From assembly GCF_022605725.1 (NCBI RefSeq), contig NC_065567.1, positions 39,225,127 to 39,289,126 of the forward strand: DNA of 64,000 nt. Direction: 5' to 3'. Made by a program: the position numbers and the translations under genes. The DNA is from Anthonomus grandis grandis (taxonomy: Eukaryota > Arthropoda > Insecta > Coleoptera > Curculionidae). How positions within the stretch are numbered: the first letter of the stretch is position 1; each line of letters begins with the position of its first letter. Positions 21,700 through 31,639 of the stretch are shown here, piece by piece. A model generated the notes under the pieces. It was not told the origin of the DNA. It saw only the letters and a program-made list of their open reading frames with translations, and searched no databases.

Positions 21700-23339
21700 T
21701 TTTATAGATTTGAAAATAGGACCATTGGTACATGGCATCTCATAAACATTAATACCTGTGTACAAATACCTGTAAACATAATACCACATTATATTAAATG
21801 AGAAAATTTAAAAATTGATTCCAAGAAATGCAAGAAAAGGCAAATGGAAAAGGGAATTAACATGATGTATTACGTAAATTTATCAAACTCTCCTTCACAT
21901 TTTTAGATATAATTAGCGCTCATTTTGAATTGCTAATGTTTTAAGACAAAAAAAAATACCACAGGAACTGAAAAATGATTGCACACAGCAAATATTATTT
22001 TGGATATTTTCTAAAAACAACGAATTTTAACAACGAATTTAAGAATGTTAATTTATATTATTGGGTTTGCTACGGATTTTATGCTTTGTATTGCAGTCAA
22101 AAATAAACTAAAATTTTATTTATACAAATTGTCTATTATTATATTAATGAGAAGCTTATTTATATGAATTTTTCCAAGAGAAACATATGCATTGTTTTAC
22201 TATTTATATTTATTTCATATTATAAATCCTCTTTCGCCAAACATGTTGAAAAACATACTTCTTGTTTCAAAAAGTCTGTAATATAAATAATTAAATGAAA
22301 GTAAATATCACAATTAGATCATCTATGACTGATATTGATCTAATATAATTTTTTTTCTATTCTTAATCTAGGGAGTTTAATTAAAATTTTGTATTTTTCG
22401 TCGGCAACGATGCTAAACTAGTATATTAAACGGGAATCATATAGGTTTTTCAAGATGAAAAAACCTATAGAAAAATAGGAAAAATAGACTCTAATAAAGG
22501 ATACTATATAGTCCTGTAGACTCGATTACGATATAAATAAAAAGAATCTAAAAAAAAATATAGATTTATCTAATTATAGATATTATAGACATTATAGCAA
22601 TAATGTCTATAATGATAACCTATTATCTTCGATAACAAAAAAATGCAAAATTCATAATACAAAAACCATTTACGAAAAAACCTATTAATTATAGTTTCTT
22701 GTTTACTCTAGATGATAAAAAGTCAGTGAACCTTAGCCACTTAAAGGCAAATACTATCTATATATCTAAAAACCAAAAAAGCCCCAAAAAAACTACTGGG
22801 TTAAATGTTTTGAGCTGCGAGCAATTTATTCAGAAGATTCAGAAAAAATTGGATATATTTTTCAAATGTAATTTTTTTTTCCATACCTTAAATTACTATG
22901 GCAAAATTCAATTTATTTTTTTTTATTATGTATTCAAGATGATTTCCTGCCGGGGTTGTAAATTACATTGTTTCTTGAAAAATTCAAAATTAGAAAGACG
23001 CAAAAATATCTTAATTGTAAGATTTTAAATAATACGAAACTTCTGACAAAAGTTAATCAGCAGAGTAGCTAGAAATAAATCAGGGATTAACAAAGCTAAT
23101 TAATAAAAACGTCATTTTAAAATTAATAAGGAATTTGGGTTTTTAAAAAGTGAATTTTGTTGATAAAGTAAATTTAACATTTTTGGTTCAGATGGGCAAC
23201 TTTATGATTTATTAAAGTTAGTAAAAAAATTACGATTTACTATAAAACACGGAGAAAGATTATGTTTTGAGGTTGTTATATACTAGTAGACCTAGATAGA
23301 TGCACTGCCAAACTTACATTTACAAAACGCTGATTGTCT
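21700..23339. other. AT-rich stretch, no firm gene
   Basis: It contains the hairpin at 22582-22613 and a 109-codon frame (22699-23028) that begins just after a pyrimidine-rich TTTACTCTAG. The frame is basic and Lys-rich with no recognised motif. It could include an exon but is not called. Confidence 0.35.
22582..22613. repeat. Short perfect hairpin
   Basis: ATTATAGACATTAT (22582-22595) and ATAATGTCTATAAT (22600-22613) are exact reverse complements around the 4-nt loop AGCA. Confidence 0.8.
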
Positions 23340-23545
23340 TACGGTTGCAACCTTTTTACTACTAACCAAAACTCTTTATTTCATTCTCGACACATGTTGT
23401 TAAACGGGGTTAGCATCTTCGAGAGAAGATTAAAACTAAACTAAGACTACTTAACTACTTACAAGTGGCCTTATATACTAAAGATGTAACTAATAGAGCG
23501 AAAAGTTCAAAGAAGCGTAACTGAAGAAATCTTAAACACTAACTA
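23340..23545 (-). repeat. Penelope-like terminal repeat with decayed hammerhead
   Basis: This segment shares the order of short words with 43560-43770 and, reversed, with 48430-48720: ACTAACCAAAACTCTTTATT, an AGAAGATTAAAACTAAACTA block, and GATGTAACTAATAGAGCG. On the minus strand, at about 23386-23425, a TGCTAAC/GTTTAAC stem and an ACATGTGTCGAG run occupy the positions of hammerhead stem II and stem III. The CTGA and GAAAC boxes are mutated. Penelope-like elements are known to carry hammerhead motifs in such terminal repeats. It lies directly upstream of the GIY-YIG fragment. Confidence 0.5.
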
Positions 23546-23608
23546 AACTATACAACGAAAATTAGATGCATACCAAAGTTTAATAAATTAAAAAACCATT
23601 CTTAACAG

Positions 23609-23930
23609 GGAACTTATAAGGCAGATTTCTTTTCAAAATCAGGGGTATATTCATTAAGATGTAATGACTGTAATGCCATTTGGGCAATCGGAGAGAAAAA
23701 TTTCCACCAGAATAAAGGAACATACAAGTTTGGTGGACAGTTATAGGGATACTGACATGATCGAAACTAAATCAGCGTTTGCAAATCATTTATTGGCCTC
23801 CTCACATGGTTTTTCTTTAACTCAGGGAGCAGATATTTTGCATGAGTGCTCAAAAGGCAAAAAACTGGACTTGTTAGAAAAAATGGAAATAACTAAAGCT
23901 AAGAAGAGCCCTGTCCTTGTGTGTGTGTGA
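23609..23930 (+). pseudogene. Penelope-like element GIY-YIG endonuclease, one frameshift
   Basis: The reading starts SGVYSLRCNDCNAIWAIG (23639-23692), which covers the GVY and CNDCN elements with the second motif YIG changed to AIG. It continues in another frame as RKISTRIKEHTSL, SAFANHLLASSHGFS, ILHECSKGKKLDLLEKMEI. This is the GIY-YIG domain found at the C-terminus of Penelope-like retroelement proteins, with the Arg of R...R.KEH present. In the family it nicks DNA for target-primed insertion. One frameshift near 23690 and the lack of an upstream RT domain make it a pseudogene. A related hammerhead motif lies 400 bp downstream. Confidence 0.75.
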
Positions 23931-24085
23931 ACGATATTTTCACGTTTGAACCTCACCTCATTTATAACAACCTCTCTTAAAAAGTATTTTCCTTTTCGAT
24001 TTTAGATATTTTTAGTTTTTATTGAGATTGTTTACTTATATTCACACTTATTATTATAGTTCGGATTGTTCCCCATGTTTGATCA

Positions 24086-24158
24086 TGTTACTTGGTGGCC
24101 TATGGATTAGACGCGCGCCTGTGAACCTAAAGGTTGCTGGATCATTTCCCACTGGTGA
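24086..24158 (+). other. tRNA-like (pol III promoter-like) segment
   Basis: TGGCCTATGGATTAG resembles an A box. GGATCATTTCC, about 38 bases later, resembles a B box with two changes from GGTTCGATTCC. Bases GTTACTT at the start can pair with most of GGTGAC near the end, like an acceptor stem. It lies between the GIY-YIG frame and the hammerhead, so it may be an element-borne promoter or a SINE fragment. It does not fold cleanly as a tRNA and is not called as a tRNA gene. Confidence 0.3.
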
Positions 24159-24324
24159 CATTTTACATTTTTACTTTTTTATTTTTTTAAGCATACATTT
24201 TTACTTATGGTGGGAATTGTTAACTTAACCTAGCTTTTCTTTTGTTGTTAGTTGTAATGTGATCTGTGTAGTTCTAGGTAATGAGTTTTATAAGTGTTCT
24301 TTTTGTGAAAAATATCTTAATGTA

Positions 24325-24380
24325 TTTTTTAGGCCTGATGATGCTCCGATAGGAGCGAAACACGTGTAGCTTTTAAAAAA
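24325..24380 (+). ncRNA. Hammerhead ribozyme motif, intact core
   Basis: The core CTGATGA (24335-24341) is followed by stem II GCTCC-GATA-GGAGC (24343-24356), the GAAA box (24357-24360) and the palindromic stem III ACACGTGT with A as the cleavage base (24368). Stem I forms from AGGC (24331-24334) with GCTT (24369-24372), then a T run against an A run. This is the minimal type I layout with a loopless stem III, known from Penelope-like retroelements. All conserved core positions are present. The self-cleavage site is predicted after 24368. It lies downstream of the GIY-YIG remnant, as expected for that element class. Confidence 0.8.
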
Positions 24381-24503
24381 TTATATGGATTTGATGAGAC
24401 CGTGACTTTGTGTTCATACCTTTGTTTTGTTTTCTTAACAGGGATAAAGGTCCAATCCCATATAATCAATTGTATAGTTTAGTTAGTGTTTAACACTAAT
24501 ATA

Positions 24504-24918
24504 CAGGGTGTTTTTTATATATTGCGACAAAATTCAGAAACGTGTTCTTTGGACAAAAATTCGCAAAAAAGTTCCTATAAACATAGGTCCTAAACCTTTT
24601 AGATTTTGAGCTACAGGGTGGTAAAGTTTTAACAAAAAAATTATTTTTTTTCGATAACTTAAATACCCCTGTAGATATTTGTCCAAAGATTGGTATGCAG
24701 GGTCTGTGTATCCAGAGCCATTTACCAACATACTTTTAACATTTTTATGGTCTCCAGTGGCGTGTGTGCGGGTTTTCTGCTGAATACTTTTATAAAGAAA
24801 AATGGTACGCCACTGGTTTTTCTTGTATTAAAAAATATTTTTAAATTTCCCGTTTTATTTGCAACATTTTTGATCCGTTAGATGCACGGTTTTCGCACAA
24901 AAAATAAAATTAAAAAAC
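24504..24918 (+). repeat. Left TIR of the 24.5-27.0 kb transposon
   Basis: Long terminal inverted repeat, paired with 26612-27020. It contains a second CAGGGTGG word at 24613 and an internal 7-bp inverted motif, CCAGTGG...CCACTGG (24754-24819). Confidence 0.85.
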
Positions 24919-25336
24919 ATTTTTCTACTTTGACTGATCGCTAAAATTTATTTTTTCTATGATCGTTATAAAAAGTAAGTTTTTTTTAAAATATTATTTA
25001 AAATTTCATTGTAGTTCATAATATGTCACTTTATTTAACATAAAATTTAAAAAAAGTGACATATGAGTAACGTGTTAATATTTCACGCTTCGCGAAGTAG
25101 CCTGTGAACATATTTTTTTTTAACGTAACTACGGACAACGCCGCCGCGCCGCAACGATAATCAGATTCTTGTTTAAGAGTTTAACCGGTAAAAAATTATT
25201 AATTGGTAAAAAAGAGTTAATTGGTAAAAAACCACATTCTTTCTCTGCCCATGATAAAGTTGATATTTGTAAGATTTTGTGATATTTTAAATCATAGTCA
25301 CTGTCCGCCAGTTGACAAGATTAATTTGTTAAAAAA

Positions 25337-26351
25337 ATGGCTAACAATTACACAAATAATGAAATGTGCGATATGCACTTCATTTATGGACTGGCTAAGG
25401 GAAACGCACGAGAAGCCTTGCGTATTTATGCTGAACGTTACTCGAATCGTGTTATTCCTCATCACTCCATGTTTACGCGTTTACACCAACGTCTAAGTGA
25501 AACCGGCAGCTTTAAAAAACTCACCGCTGGAAACGGACATTTACTCCTCAAATTGAAGAACAGGTGCTCAATGAATTCGAGGAAGATCCCACCACAAGCA
25601 CTAGGAAAATTGCTCAGACGGTACACATTAGTAACTTTACAGTTTTGAATATTCTTAAAAGAAACCTTTTATACCCGTATCATATTCAGCAGGTGCAGGC
25701 ACTTTTGCCAGGCGATTTTCCGAAAAGAACGGCTTTGTGTCGTTGGATGCAAGAACGCATAAGGCAAGATGCACCGTTTATAAGAAAAATACTTTTCACC
25801 TATGAGGCTAATCTCTCCAGGGACGCAATTATAAACTTCCACAATAACCACATATGGCATTATGAGAACCCACATGCTGTGGAAGAAAACCGTCATCAGC
25901 ACCAGTTTTCACTTAATGTATGGGTCGACATTATTGAAAACTTTCTCATCGGTCCATTTTTTTTACCAGCAAGGTTGACTGGACAAGTGTATCAAGAATT
26001 TCTTGAAAATTAATTACCAGCGATGCTAGAAAATGTCCCCATTCATAAACCAGCAAATGTTTTTTTACATGACGGTGCTCCAAACCATTTTAGTATAGTG
26101 GCTCGGCAGTATTTGGATATTACGTATACAAATCGTTGGATAGGTCGGGGAAGTATTCAACCTTGGCCTCCACGGTCTCCCGACCTAGAAATCCAATTGA
26201 TAATGTGGAGGAATTGCGTAATCGCATTATAACGTCTTGTGACATAATTCGGCAGACACCAGGAATTTTTGAACGTGTCCGCCAATCAATACGACGTCGA
26301 TTAGATGCTTGTATTGATGTCGGAGGGGCACACTTTGAACAACTTTTGTAA
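25337..26351 (+). pseudogene. Transposase, DDxD Tc1/mariner-IS630 type, two lesions
   Basis: ATG at 25337 opens MANNYTNNEMCDMHFIYGLA with a recognisable N-terminal DNA-binding region (GNAREALRIYAERY). A frameshift near 25550-25580 moves the reading to the frame of 25564-26013, where KIAQTVHISNFTVLNILK gives the second helix-turn-helix. The first catalytic position lies in FTYEANL, where the usual D of TDEA is replaced by Y. FLHDGAPNHFS (26062-26094) holds the second Asp, after an internal TAA at 26011. WPPRSPDL (26164-26187) holds the last Asp, but the following TPLDFYLWGHLK block is deleted, with a shift into VEELRNRI. The tail RVRQSIRRRLDACIDVGG is intact. Usual length is about 340 residues. 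It is inactive but structurally complete in order. Confidence 0.85.
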
Positions 26352-26611
26352 AAATAATAATATTACTTAAATAAGTAATAAAAAATTAAATATTTTTTTA
26401 TCACTCAAAAACTTGTATTTTAATTTAAAGATTGTAAAAGCAAAAGTTTTAAATCCTCAATTACATTAAATTTATTTTATTAAATTGGGCTGGCTTTTAT
26501 ACTAAATTAATTAATAAAATTTTTATTATTTATTATTAAAATTGCAATAAACTAAAAAAACGAAAAATTACAAGAATAAAGAAAGTCTAATCAAATCTGA
26601 GCAACATGTCC

Positions 26612-27020
26612 ATGGTTTTTAATTTAATTTTTGTGCGAAAACCGTGCATCTAACAGATAAAGTCCAAGGGATCAAAAATATTGCAAATAAAACGGGGAAT
26701 TTAAAAATATTTTTTAATACAAGAAAAACCAGTGGCGTACCATTTTTCTTTATAAAAGTATTCAGCGGAAAACCCGCACACACGCCACTGGAGGACATAA
26801 AAATGTTAAAAGTATGTTGGTAAATGGCTCTGGATACACAGACCCTGCATACCAATCTTTGGACAAATATCTACAGGGGTATTTAAGTTATCGAAAAAAA
26901 ATCTTTTTTTTTGTTAAAACTTGACCACCCTGTAGCTCAAAATCTAAAAGGTTTAGGTCCTATGTTCCTGAATTTTGTCGCAATATATAAAAAACACCGC
27001 GATATTTAATAGACACCCTG
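26612..27020 (-). repeat. Right TIR of the 24.5-27.0 kb transposon
   Basis: Reverse complement of 24504-24918. It lacks about 40 bases of the left copy and has 19 extra bases next to the tip. Confidence 0.85.
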
Positions 27021-27062
27021 TATATTCTACTATATACAGAGTGTCTATTTAATATCGCGGTG
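26995..27062. repeat. Near-perfect palindrome at the junction of two transposons
   Basis: CACCGCGATATTTAATAGAC...CTGTATA (26995-27024) is the reverse complement of TATACAGAGTGTCTATTTAA...CGGTG (27033-27062) with two or three differences. It forms because the right tip of the first transposon and the left tip of the second share the same terminal 28 bases and face each other across 12-14 bases. Confidence 0.8.
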
Positions 27063-27659
27063 CTCGATTGCGGCTTAATCTTAAAACGGAAAAATACCTT
27101 TAATAAGGGGAATGTTAATTGAGTTAGAGGAGCTACTTTCTAAAATTAGTTTGGTTGATACAGGGTGTCCCAAAAAAGCGTGGTATATAATTTGAACTTT
27201 TTCGTAAATGGAACCACCTATATTTTTTTCCCAAATGGGAGTCTTATTGGACGCTCAAAATTGTTTTGCCCTAAAATGCGACGTTGCCTATTTATTCACA
27301 ATTTAAGGACATTTTCACGAAAATCAATGTATCATTTACATCTTAATATTTACCAAGGGCGTTTTCTATCTTTTTGAAAAATCTATATAGAGTCCTTGGC
27401 TTAGTTCCTTTTATCTTTTGAAATTCCAAAATTTATTTTTTTTATACGTGAAATCGTTACTCAGATAATTATATTTTCAATTCAATTTTGCGCTATTTTT
27501 TAAATAGAACTTCCTATATCTAGTAACGTGTTTTGATTCTTTTATCTTGATATCAACAAATTTGCCTTTATCTCTAACCGTTTTCTCAAAATTTGTTGTT
27601 AAAGGAAGAATGACACATTTTTTCATAGGCATTACAATGTTTATTTTTACTTGAAAATG

Positions 27660-27835
27660 ATAAGAGCATACTGGAAGCGTAGCGTACAAAAAACAAACTA
27701 GAACAAAAACAGTTTTAAATGAAGATGTCACCAAGTCGGTTGTAGAAAATCCGGAAATTAGAGTAAGAGAAATAAGTAAGGACTTACAAATCCAAAAATC
27801 GTTCGTAGGGAAATCCCACAAGAAAAATAAATCAC
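27660..27835 (+). pseudogene. Inverted duplicate of the transposase N-terminal region
   Basis: The plus strand reads EHTGSVAYKKQTRTKTVLNE, then SVVENPEIRVREISKDLQIQ, KSFVGK. The minus-strand transposase has EHTGSVEYKQQTRTKTVLNE and SVVETPKISVRQISKNLEIS at its start. The duplicate stops after the helix-turn-helix, and beyond it comes the 3' end of the main gene in opposite orientation. This gives tail-facing copies that a simple transposon does not have. Confidence 0.75.
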
Positions 27836-27894
27836 TCCCATCAACTTCAGTTACATCAAGAATTCACCAAAAACATTAACAACATTAATTACAT

Positions 27895-28958
27895 ACATTA
27901 TAAAGCGAGTTATACCACAAAAATTGCTCAAAGTATCTACCGTTTTGCTCCAAACACAAATCAACCCTACGTGCGAAAGTTCTTCTAACTACACGAAACG
28001 TAGAAGGCGTAATACGTCTAAAAGACTCTTGTATGCGCTCCACCATATCTTCTCTAGTTGTGGGTACAATACGATAAACTTCGGATTTAACATTTTCCCC
28101 ACAAAAAGAAATCCAGAGGCGTTAAATCCGGTGACCTAGGAGGCCATCCAGTGGGACCTATCCAGTATAAAGTTTAATAACTATAGTTGATTTTAATAAC
28201 TAACCTAGCCTTCCAATCCATCTATTACCAAGTTGATGTGTGATATGTTCTCTGACATTTGCACTGAAGTGAGCTGGTGCACCATCCAACTGTAGCCACA
28301 GAAGGCATCAGACCTTACAAAGTCGGGAAGATCTTGGGTTAAGCGTGGAAAATCCTCTCTTAAGAAATTTAGAAAAACTTTTTCTGTTACACGATTTTCA
28401 AAAAAGTATGGACCAATAACAAAATCATGTATTATTCCACCCCAAACATTGATACTCCATCGGTGTTGAAAATTATTGACAAAAACTCGATGCGGATTTT
28501 CTGTATCGTCAAAGTGAAAGTTATATCGGTCCACAAAACCGTTTCTGTGATTTTTCAAATTTACAAAAATTCTCGTTTTCTGCTGCTTGATTTTGTGCCC
28601 ATTGACAAAAAGTTTTTCTTTTTTCAAAATCATTTTCGGCAAGTTCTTGATGTATCTGAGCATGATAGGGATGATTTTTGTTTTTCTTCAGTCATTTTCC
28701 CACGGACGATTTCGATATTTCTAAGTTCTTACTTATTTGTCTTACACTAATTTTCGGTGTTTCTACAACCGACATGGTGATTGCCATTTGGTTTTCTTCA
28801 TTTAAAACTGTTTTCGTTCTAGTTTGCTGCTTGTATTCTACACTTCCAGTATGCTCGAATCGTTCTTTTAGTTTCTTCAACACTCTATCATCAGGATGTC
28901 GGTTATTAGGACATTTTTTCGCATAAACTCTTGAAGCCAAAAACAGTTCCCAAGGCAT
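27895..28958 (-). pseudogene. Transposase, DDxD Tc1/mariner-IS630 type
   Basis: On the minus strand the gene begins near 28958 (ELFLASRVYAKKCPNNRHPD), with the helix-turn-helix SVRQISKNLEISKSSVGK at 28745-28690. The middle stretch reads LKNHRNGFVDRYNFHFDDTE, INVWGGIIHDFVIGPYFFEN. Near 28285-28260 the second-Asp region is eroded (AFCGYSWMVHQLTSVQMSEN). WPPRSPDLTPLDFFLWG (28153-28103) carries the last Asp, and the tail TFRVVRRTFARRVDLCLEQN ends near 27905 with GRYFEQFL. Frameshifts occur near 28680, 28200 and 28100. The first-Asp block is not clearly present. It is related to, but distinct from, the neighbour at 25337. Confidence 0.8.
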
Positions 28959-29274
28959 TAACTAATAACGTAAATCATATTTACTAATTCTCGCTGAGAG
29001 TAATAATTCATTTTGATACAAATATACTTAACATGAATGAGACGTAAACATTAAAATTAACATACGTCACACAACAAAGAATAAATTTGAATCATGGTCA
29101 ACTTTTTACTTGTGTAAAAAATTTCCTTACTTTTAAAATATAAGATAAACATCATGGATTTATATTACTTGTCTTTACTACTACTATGGTTAGTACAACT
29201 ATTGATTTTTTTTCATACTTAAAAGTATTTGAAATAGTACTTGTCATAAAATATTTATTAATTGTTTTCCGTCA

Positions 29275-29706
29275 TAAGTGTCGTAATGTTTATGAAAAAA
29301 TGTGTTATTCTTCCTTTAAAAACAAATTTTAAGAAAACGGTTAGAGATAAAGGCAAACTTGTTGGTATCAAATTAAAGATAAAAGAATGCTCTAGCAAAT
29401 CGCGTTACTAGATATAGGGTGATCCATTTAAAAAAAAGCGCACAATTAAATTAAAAATATCATTATTTGAGTAACGATTTTGATTACCCCGTACAAAAAA
29501 AAAATATTTTGGAATTTTGAAAGATACAATTAACTAAGCTAAGGACTCTACATAGATTTTTCAAAAAGATAAAAAACATCCTCGCTAAATATTAAGATCT
29601 CCTAAATCTTGCCTCTCTAAATCAATTAACATTCTTCCTATTAAATGTTTTTTGCGTTTCAAGATTTAGCCGCAATCGAGCACCGCGATATTAAATGGTC
29701 GCCCTA
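29275..29706 (-). repeat. Right TIR of the second mariner-like transposon
   Basis: It pairs with 27037-27660 apart from the 195-bp insertion in the left arm. Shared landmarks include GTTACTAGATATAGG (or CCTATATCTAGTAAC on the left), ATCTTTTTGAAAAATCTAT and TCGATTGCGGCT. Confidence 0.75.
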
Positions 29707-29716
29707 TATATATATA

Positions 29717-29890
29717 CAGTGTGGCTCTTAATTTTTTATCCTCCTCTTATCTTTTGAATGCGTTTATATAAAAATTTAAAATTTGGCACACATTAGCAAA
29801 CTAAATACTACTTTTTGGTCCCTAGCTCATTCTGCAAAACTTCAAAATGTCGACGGGACGCCATTTTGAAGTTTTGCAGAGATAGTAGAA
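29717..29890 (+). repeat. MITE-like repeat with internal 19-bp hairpin
   Basis: It begins CAGTGTGGCTCTTAATTTTT after a TA run and matches 52715-52862 in reverse complement over about 150 bases. Arms 29831-29849 (TCTGCAAAACTTCAAAATG) and 29862-29880 are exact reverse complements with a 12-base GC-rich loop. The other end of the element is not evident. Confidence 0.6.
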
Positions 29891-30935
29891 TAATAGTACA
29901 TTACAAAAAGCGCTTTGCACTACCTCTTAATCGAGATTCGCGTAAAAGCATGATCCTATTCCTTACTTTGTCCCAGCTCGCCTGTAGATTGCGCCATTAC
30001 AACTTACGGTTATGATAAAAATTGGTTCGAAGCAGTAATTGAGCGGTTGAGCAATATTAGATCATGTCAATCTCTAATGTAAGTAATTTGAAGTGTCAAT
30101 TTTACGTCCAGCATCCTTATTTTGACAATATACTCTCAATAGCCAAAATATATGTGCAAAATGTCTATTAAAGATTTGTGGAATATGAGCATAGGCGAGT
30201 CTAAATCGATACGTTCTCAAATATGGAATTAACTTTTATAATAGTGTCTTAAATTTTAGTGTAAGTATAATATGTTTCTCTGTATATTTTTTTCTTATGT
30301 TTCTTATACTAGTTGCCTCGGAAAAGGTTATATCTATGTAATCTATTAAGTTTGTATTAAATAAATAAACAAAAGGTTACAAAACAAACTAACCAAATTT
30401 AATGGCTCTAACAGTATCTAAACGCTTTGGATATGTTAGAGATCATAAATTTGGGAAAATTAAACCAATTTATTTCTCGAGCAATAAATTTATTTGGAAG
30501 CTTAAGCGAGCGCTTTCGGCCTTAAGCCTACTACCGCCAATTCTCAATTATGTGCACAGAAAGCTATACAATCTGGAGCCAATATAATAGAACTACTAAG
30601 AACTTTTGATTTTAAATTTGTTTGCTACAAAAACTAAATTAAACCTGTACGAATCTTTTAAACAAAATAAAGATATATGTTAAAGTATCTCAGGAAAAAA
30701 AATCGTTGTTAAACTTGTCATAAAATTAGATGTGAGACGATTTATCATTATCATTTTTATAGAAGTGCTTAAATATACACGCATGGCCAAATAAGGTCTT
30801 GAGCGCGGAAATCTATTTATGAATTTGCAATAGCAAATATAAATCTACTGAGTACAAAAAACGCACCCCTGCTTAAATAATATGTTTGAAAAATATACAT
30901 CTATTTGTAAGGTAAAAAATTATAAATTTTAGATT
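29891..30935. other. Non-coding stretch
   Basis: No gene is supported. Short open frames of 61-66 codons here have no motif. Confidence 0.4.
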
Positions 30936-30939
30936 TTCA

Positions 30940-31400
30940 GCAAAATTCGTATTCTTTCTTAATCAAATTCAACAATGTATTGGCAAGCTATGCAAGCAAA
31001 TATGTTTGCGCTTATTCTGTGCATGCTTCTTATTAGCTGTTCTAGGGAATCCTGAGGTATGTCATAACTGATGGCAATCTATAGAGCATCACGCAACATA
31101 AGTTTATTGAAAGGTTCATTCATTCAAAATCATTCCTATCCTTTTACTCAACATAAACCAAAAATGTATGGCAATATTAACTGTTACTTCAAGATGCCAA
31201 AATCAATTTTCTAACATGCCGAAAATGTCTGGGAAGAATGTAACCAATGCGTTCAAGCCCTCCATTGAACTTAAGTTGGTAGGGTAATTGATACATAATT
31301 CTATGGATATGAATACATAATATATTCCGTAGCAGCATATGAGGCTTAAGAAAATCAAGATATGGAGTTTTTGTTCAATGTAAGCCAAGGGTACATTATT
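30940..31400 (-). pseudogene. Tc1/mariner-like transposase C-terminal remnant
   Basis: The minus strand reads AISYDIPQDSLEQLIRSMHR, then ISANIFACIACQYIVEFD, close in pattern to the family tail I.....L..LI.SM..R..A.I.A..... Upstream (31200-31400) there is only a weak trace of the catalytic region. The tail also occurs at 21370-21510. Many substitutions make it a relic. Confidence 0.45.
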
Positions 31401-31639
31401 ATACATACAAGGATTTTTGATTTTATAAAAACGATTTTTTGCTTAAATTTTTAACTCCACAACTTCAAACCCTTAGCGGGGGCGACATTTACCCTTATTT
31501 TTTAAATGGGAAGGGGTGTGTTGTGATACATCTATTGAAAAGGCATTTAATTTTCTTCACAATAGCGCTTTGTTTTTTAAATTTGACCTGCGGGTTCCAG
31601 AGAAATCTAATTTAATTTTATTGATTAGTACTTACGCAT

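Larger units (their letters stand above)
24504..27020 (+). mobile_element. Mariner-like transposon with about 400-bp TIRs
   Basis: Both ends begin CAGGGTG and are flanked by TA (24502-24503 and 27021-27022). The TIRs run to about 24918 on the left and from about 26612 on the right, and match closely over most of their length. The right TIR has an extra 19 bases after CAGGGTG (the stretch ending ATATCGCGGTG). The left TIR has about 40 bases that are absent on the right (near 24540-24578). The transposase gene lies between, on the plus strand. The high TIR identity suggests a young element; the gene itself is broken. Confidence 0.85.
27037..29706 (-). mobile_element. Second mariner-like transposon, long TIRs, foldback structure
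   Basis: The left end CAGAGTGTCTATTTAATATC (27037) and the right end, read on the minus strand as AGGGCGACCATTTAATATCG (from 29706), are TIRs extending several hundred bases. The left TIR runs to about 27660 and includes an insertion of roughly 195 bp (27143-27338) carrying its own CAGGGTGTCCC tip. The right TIR runs 29275-29706. A TA-rich run flanks both ends. The main transposase is on the minus strand (27895-28958). A second, plus-strand copy of the transposase N-terminal region (27660-27835) follows the left TIR, so the inverted repeat extends into coding sequence. Confidence 0.75.

Noticed and set aside
24086..24158. Functional tRNA gene
   Set aside because: The B box has two changes, the T stem mispairs and no clean anticodon arm forms; reported only as tRNA-like.
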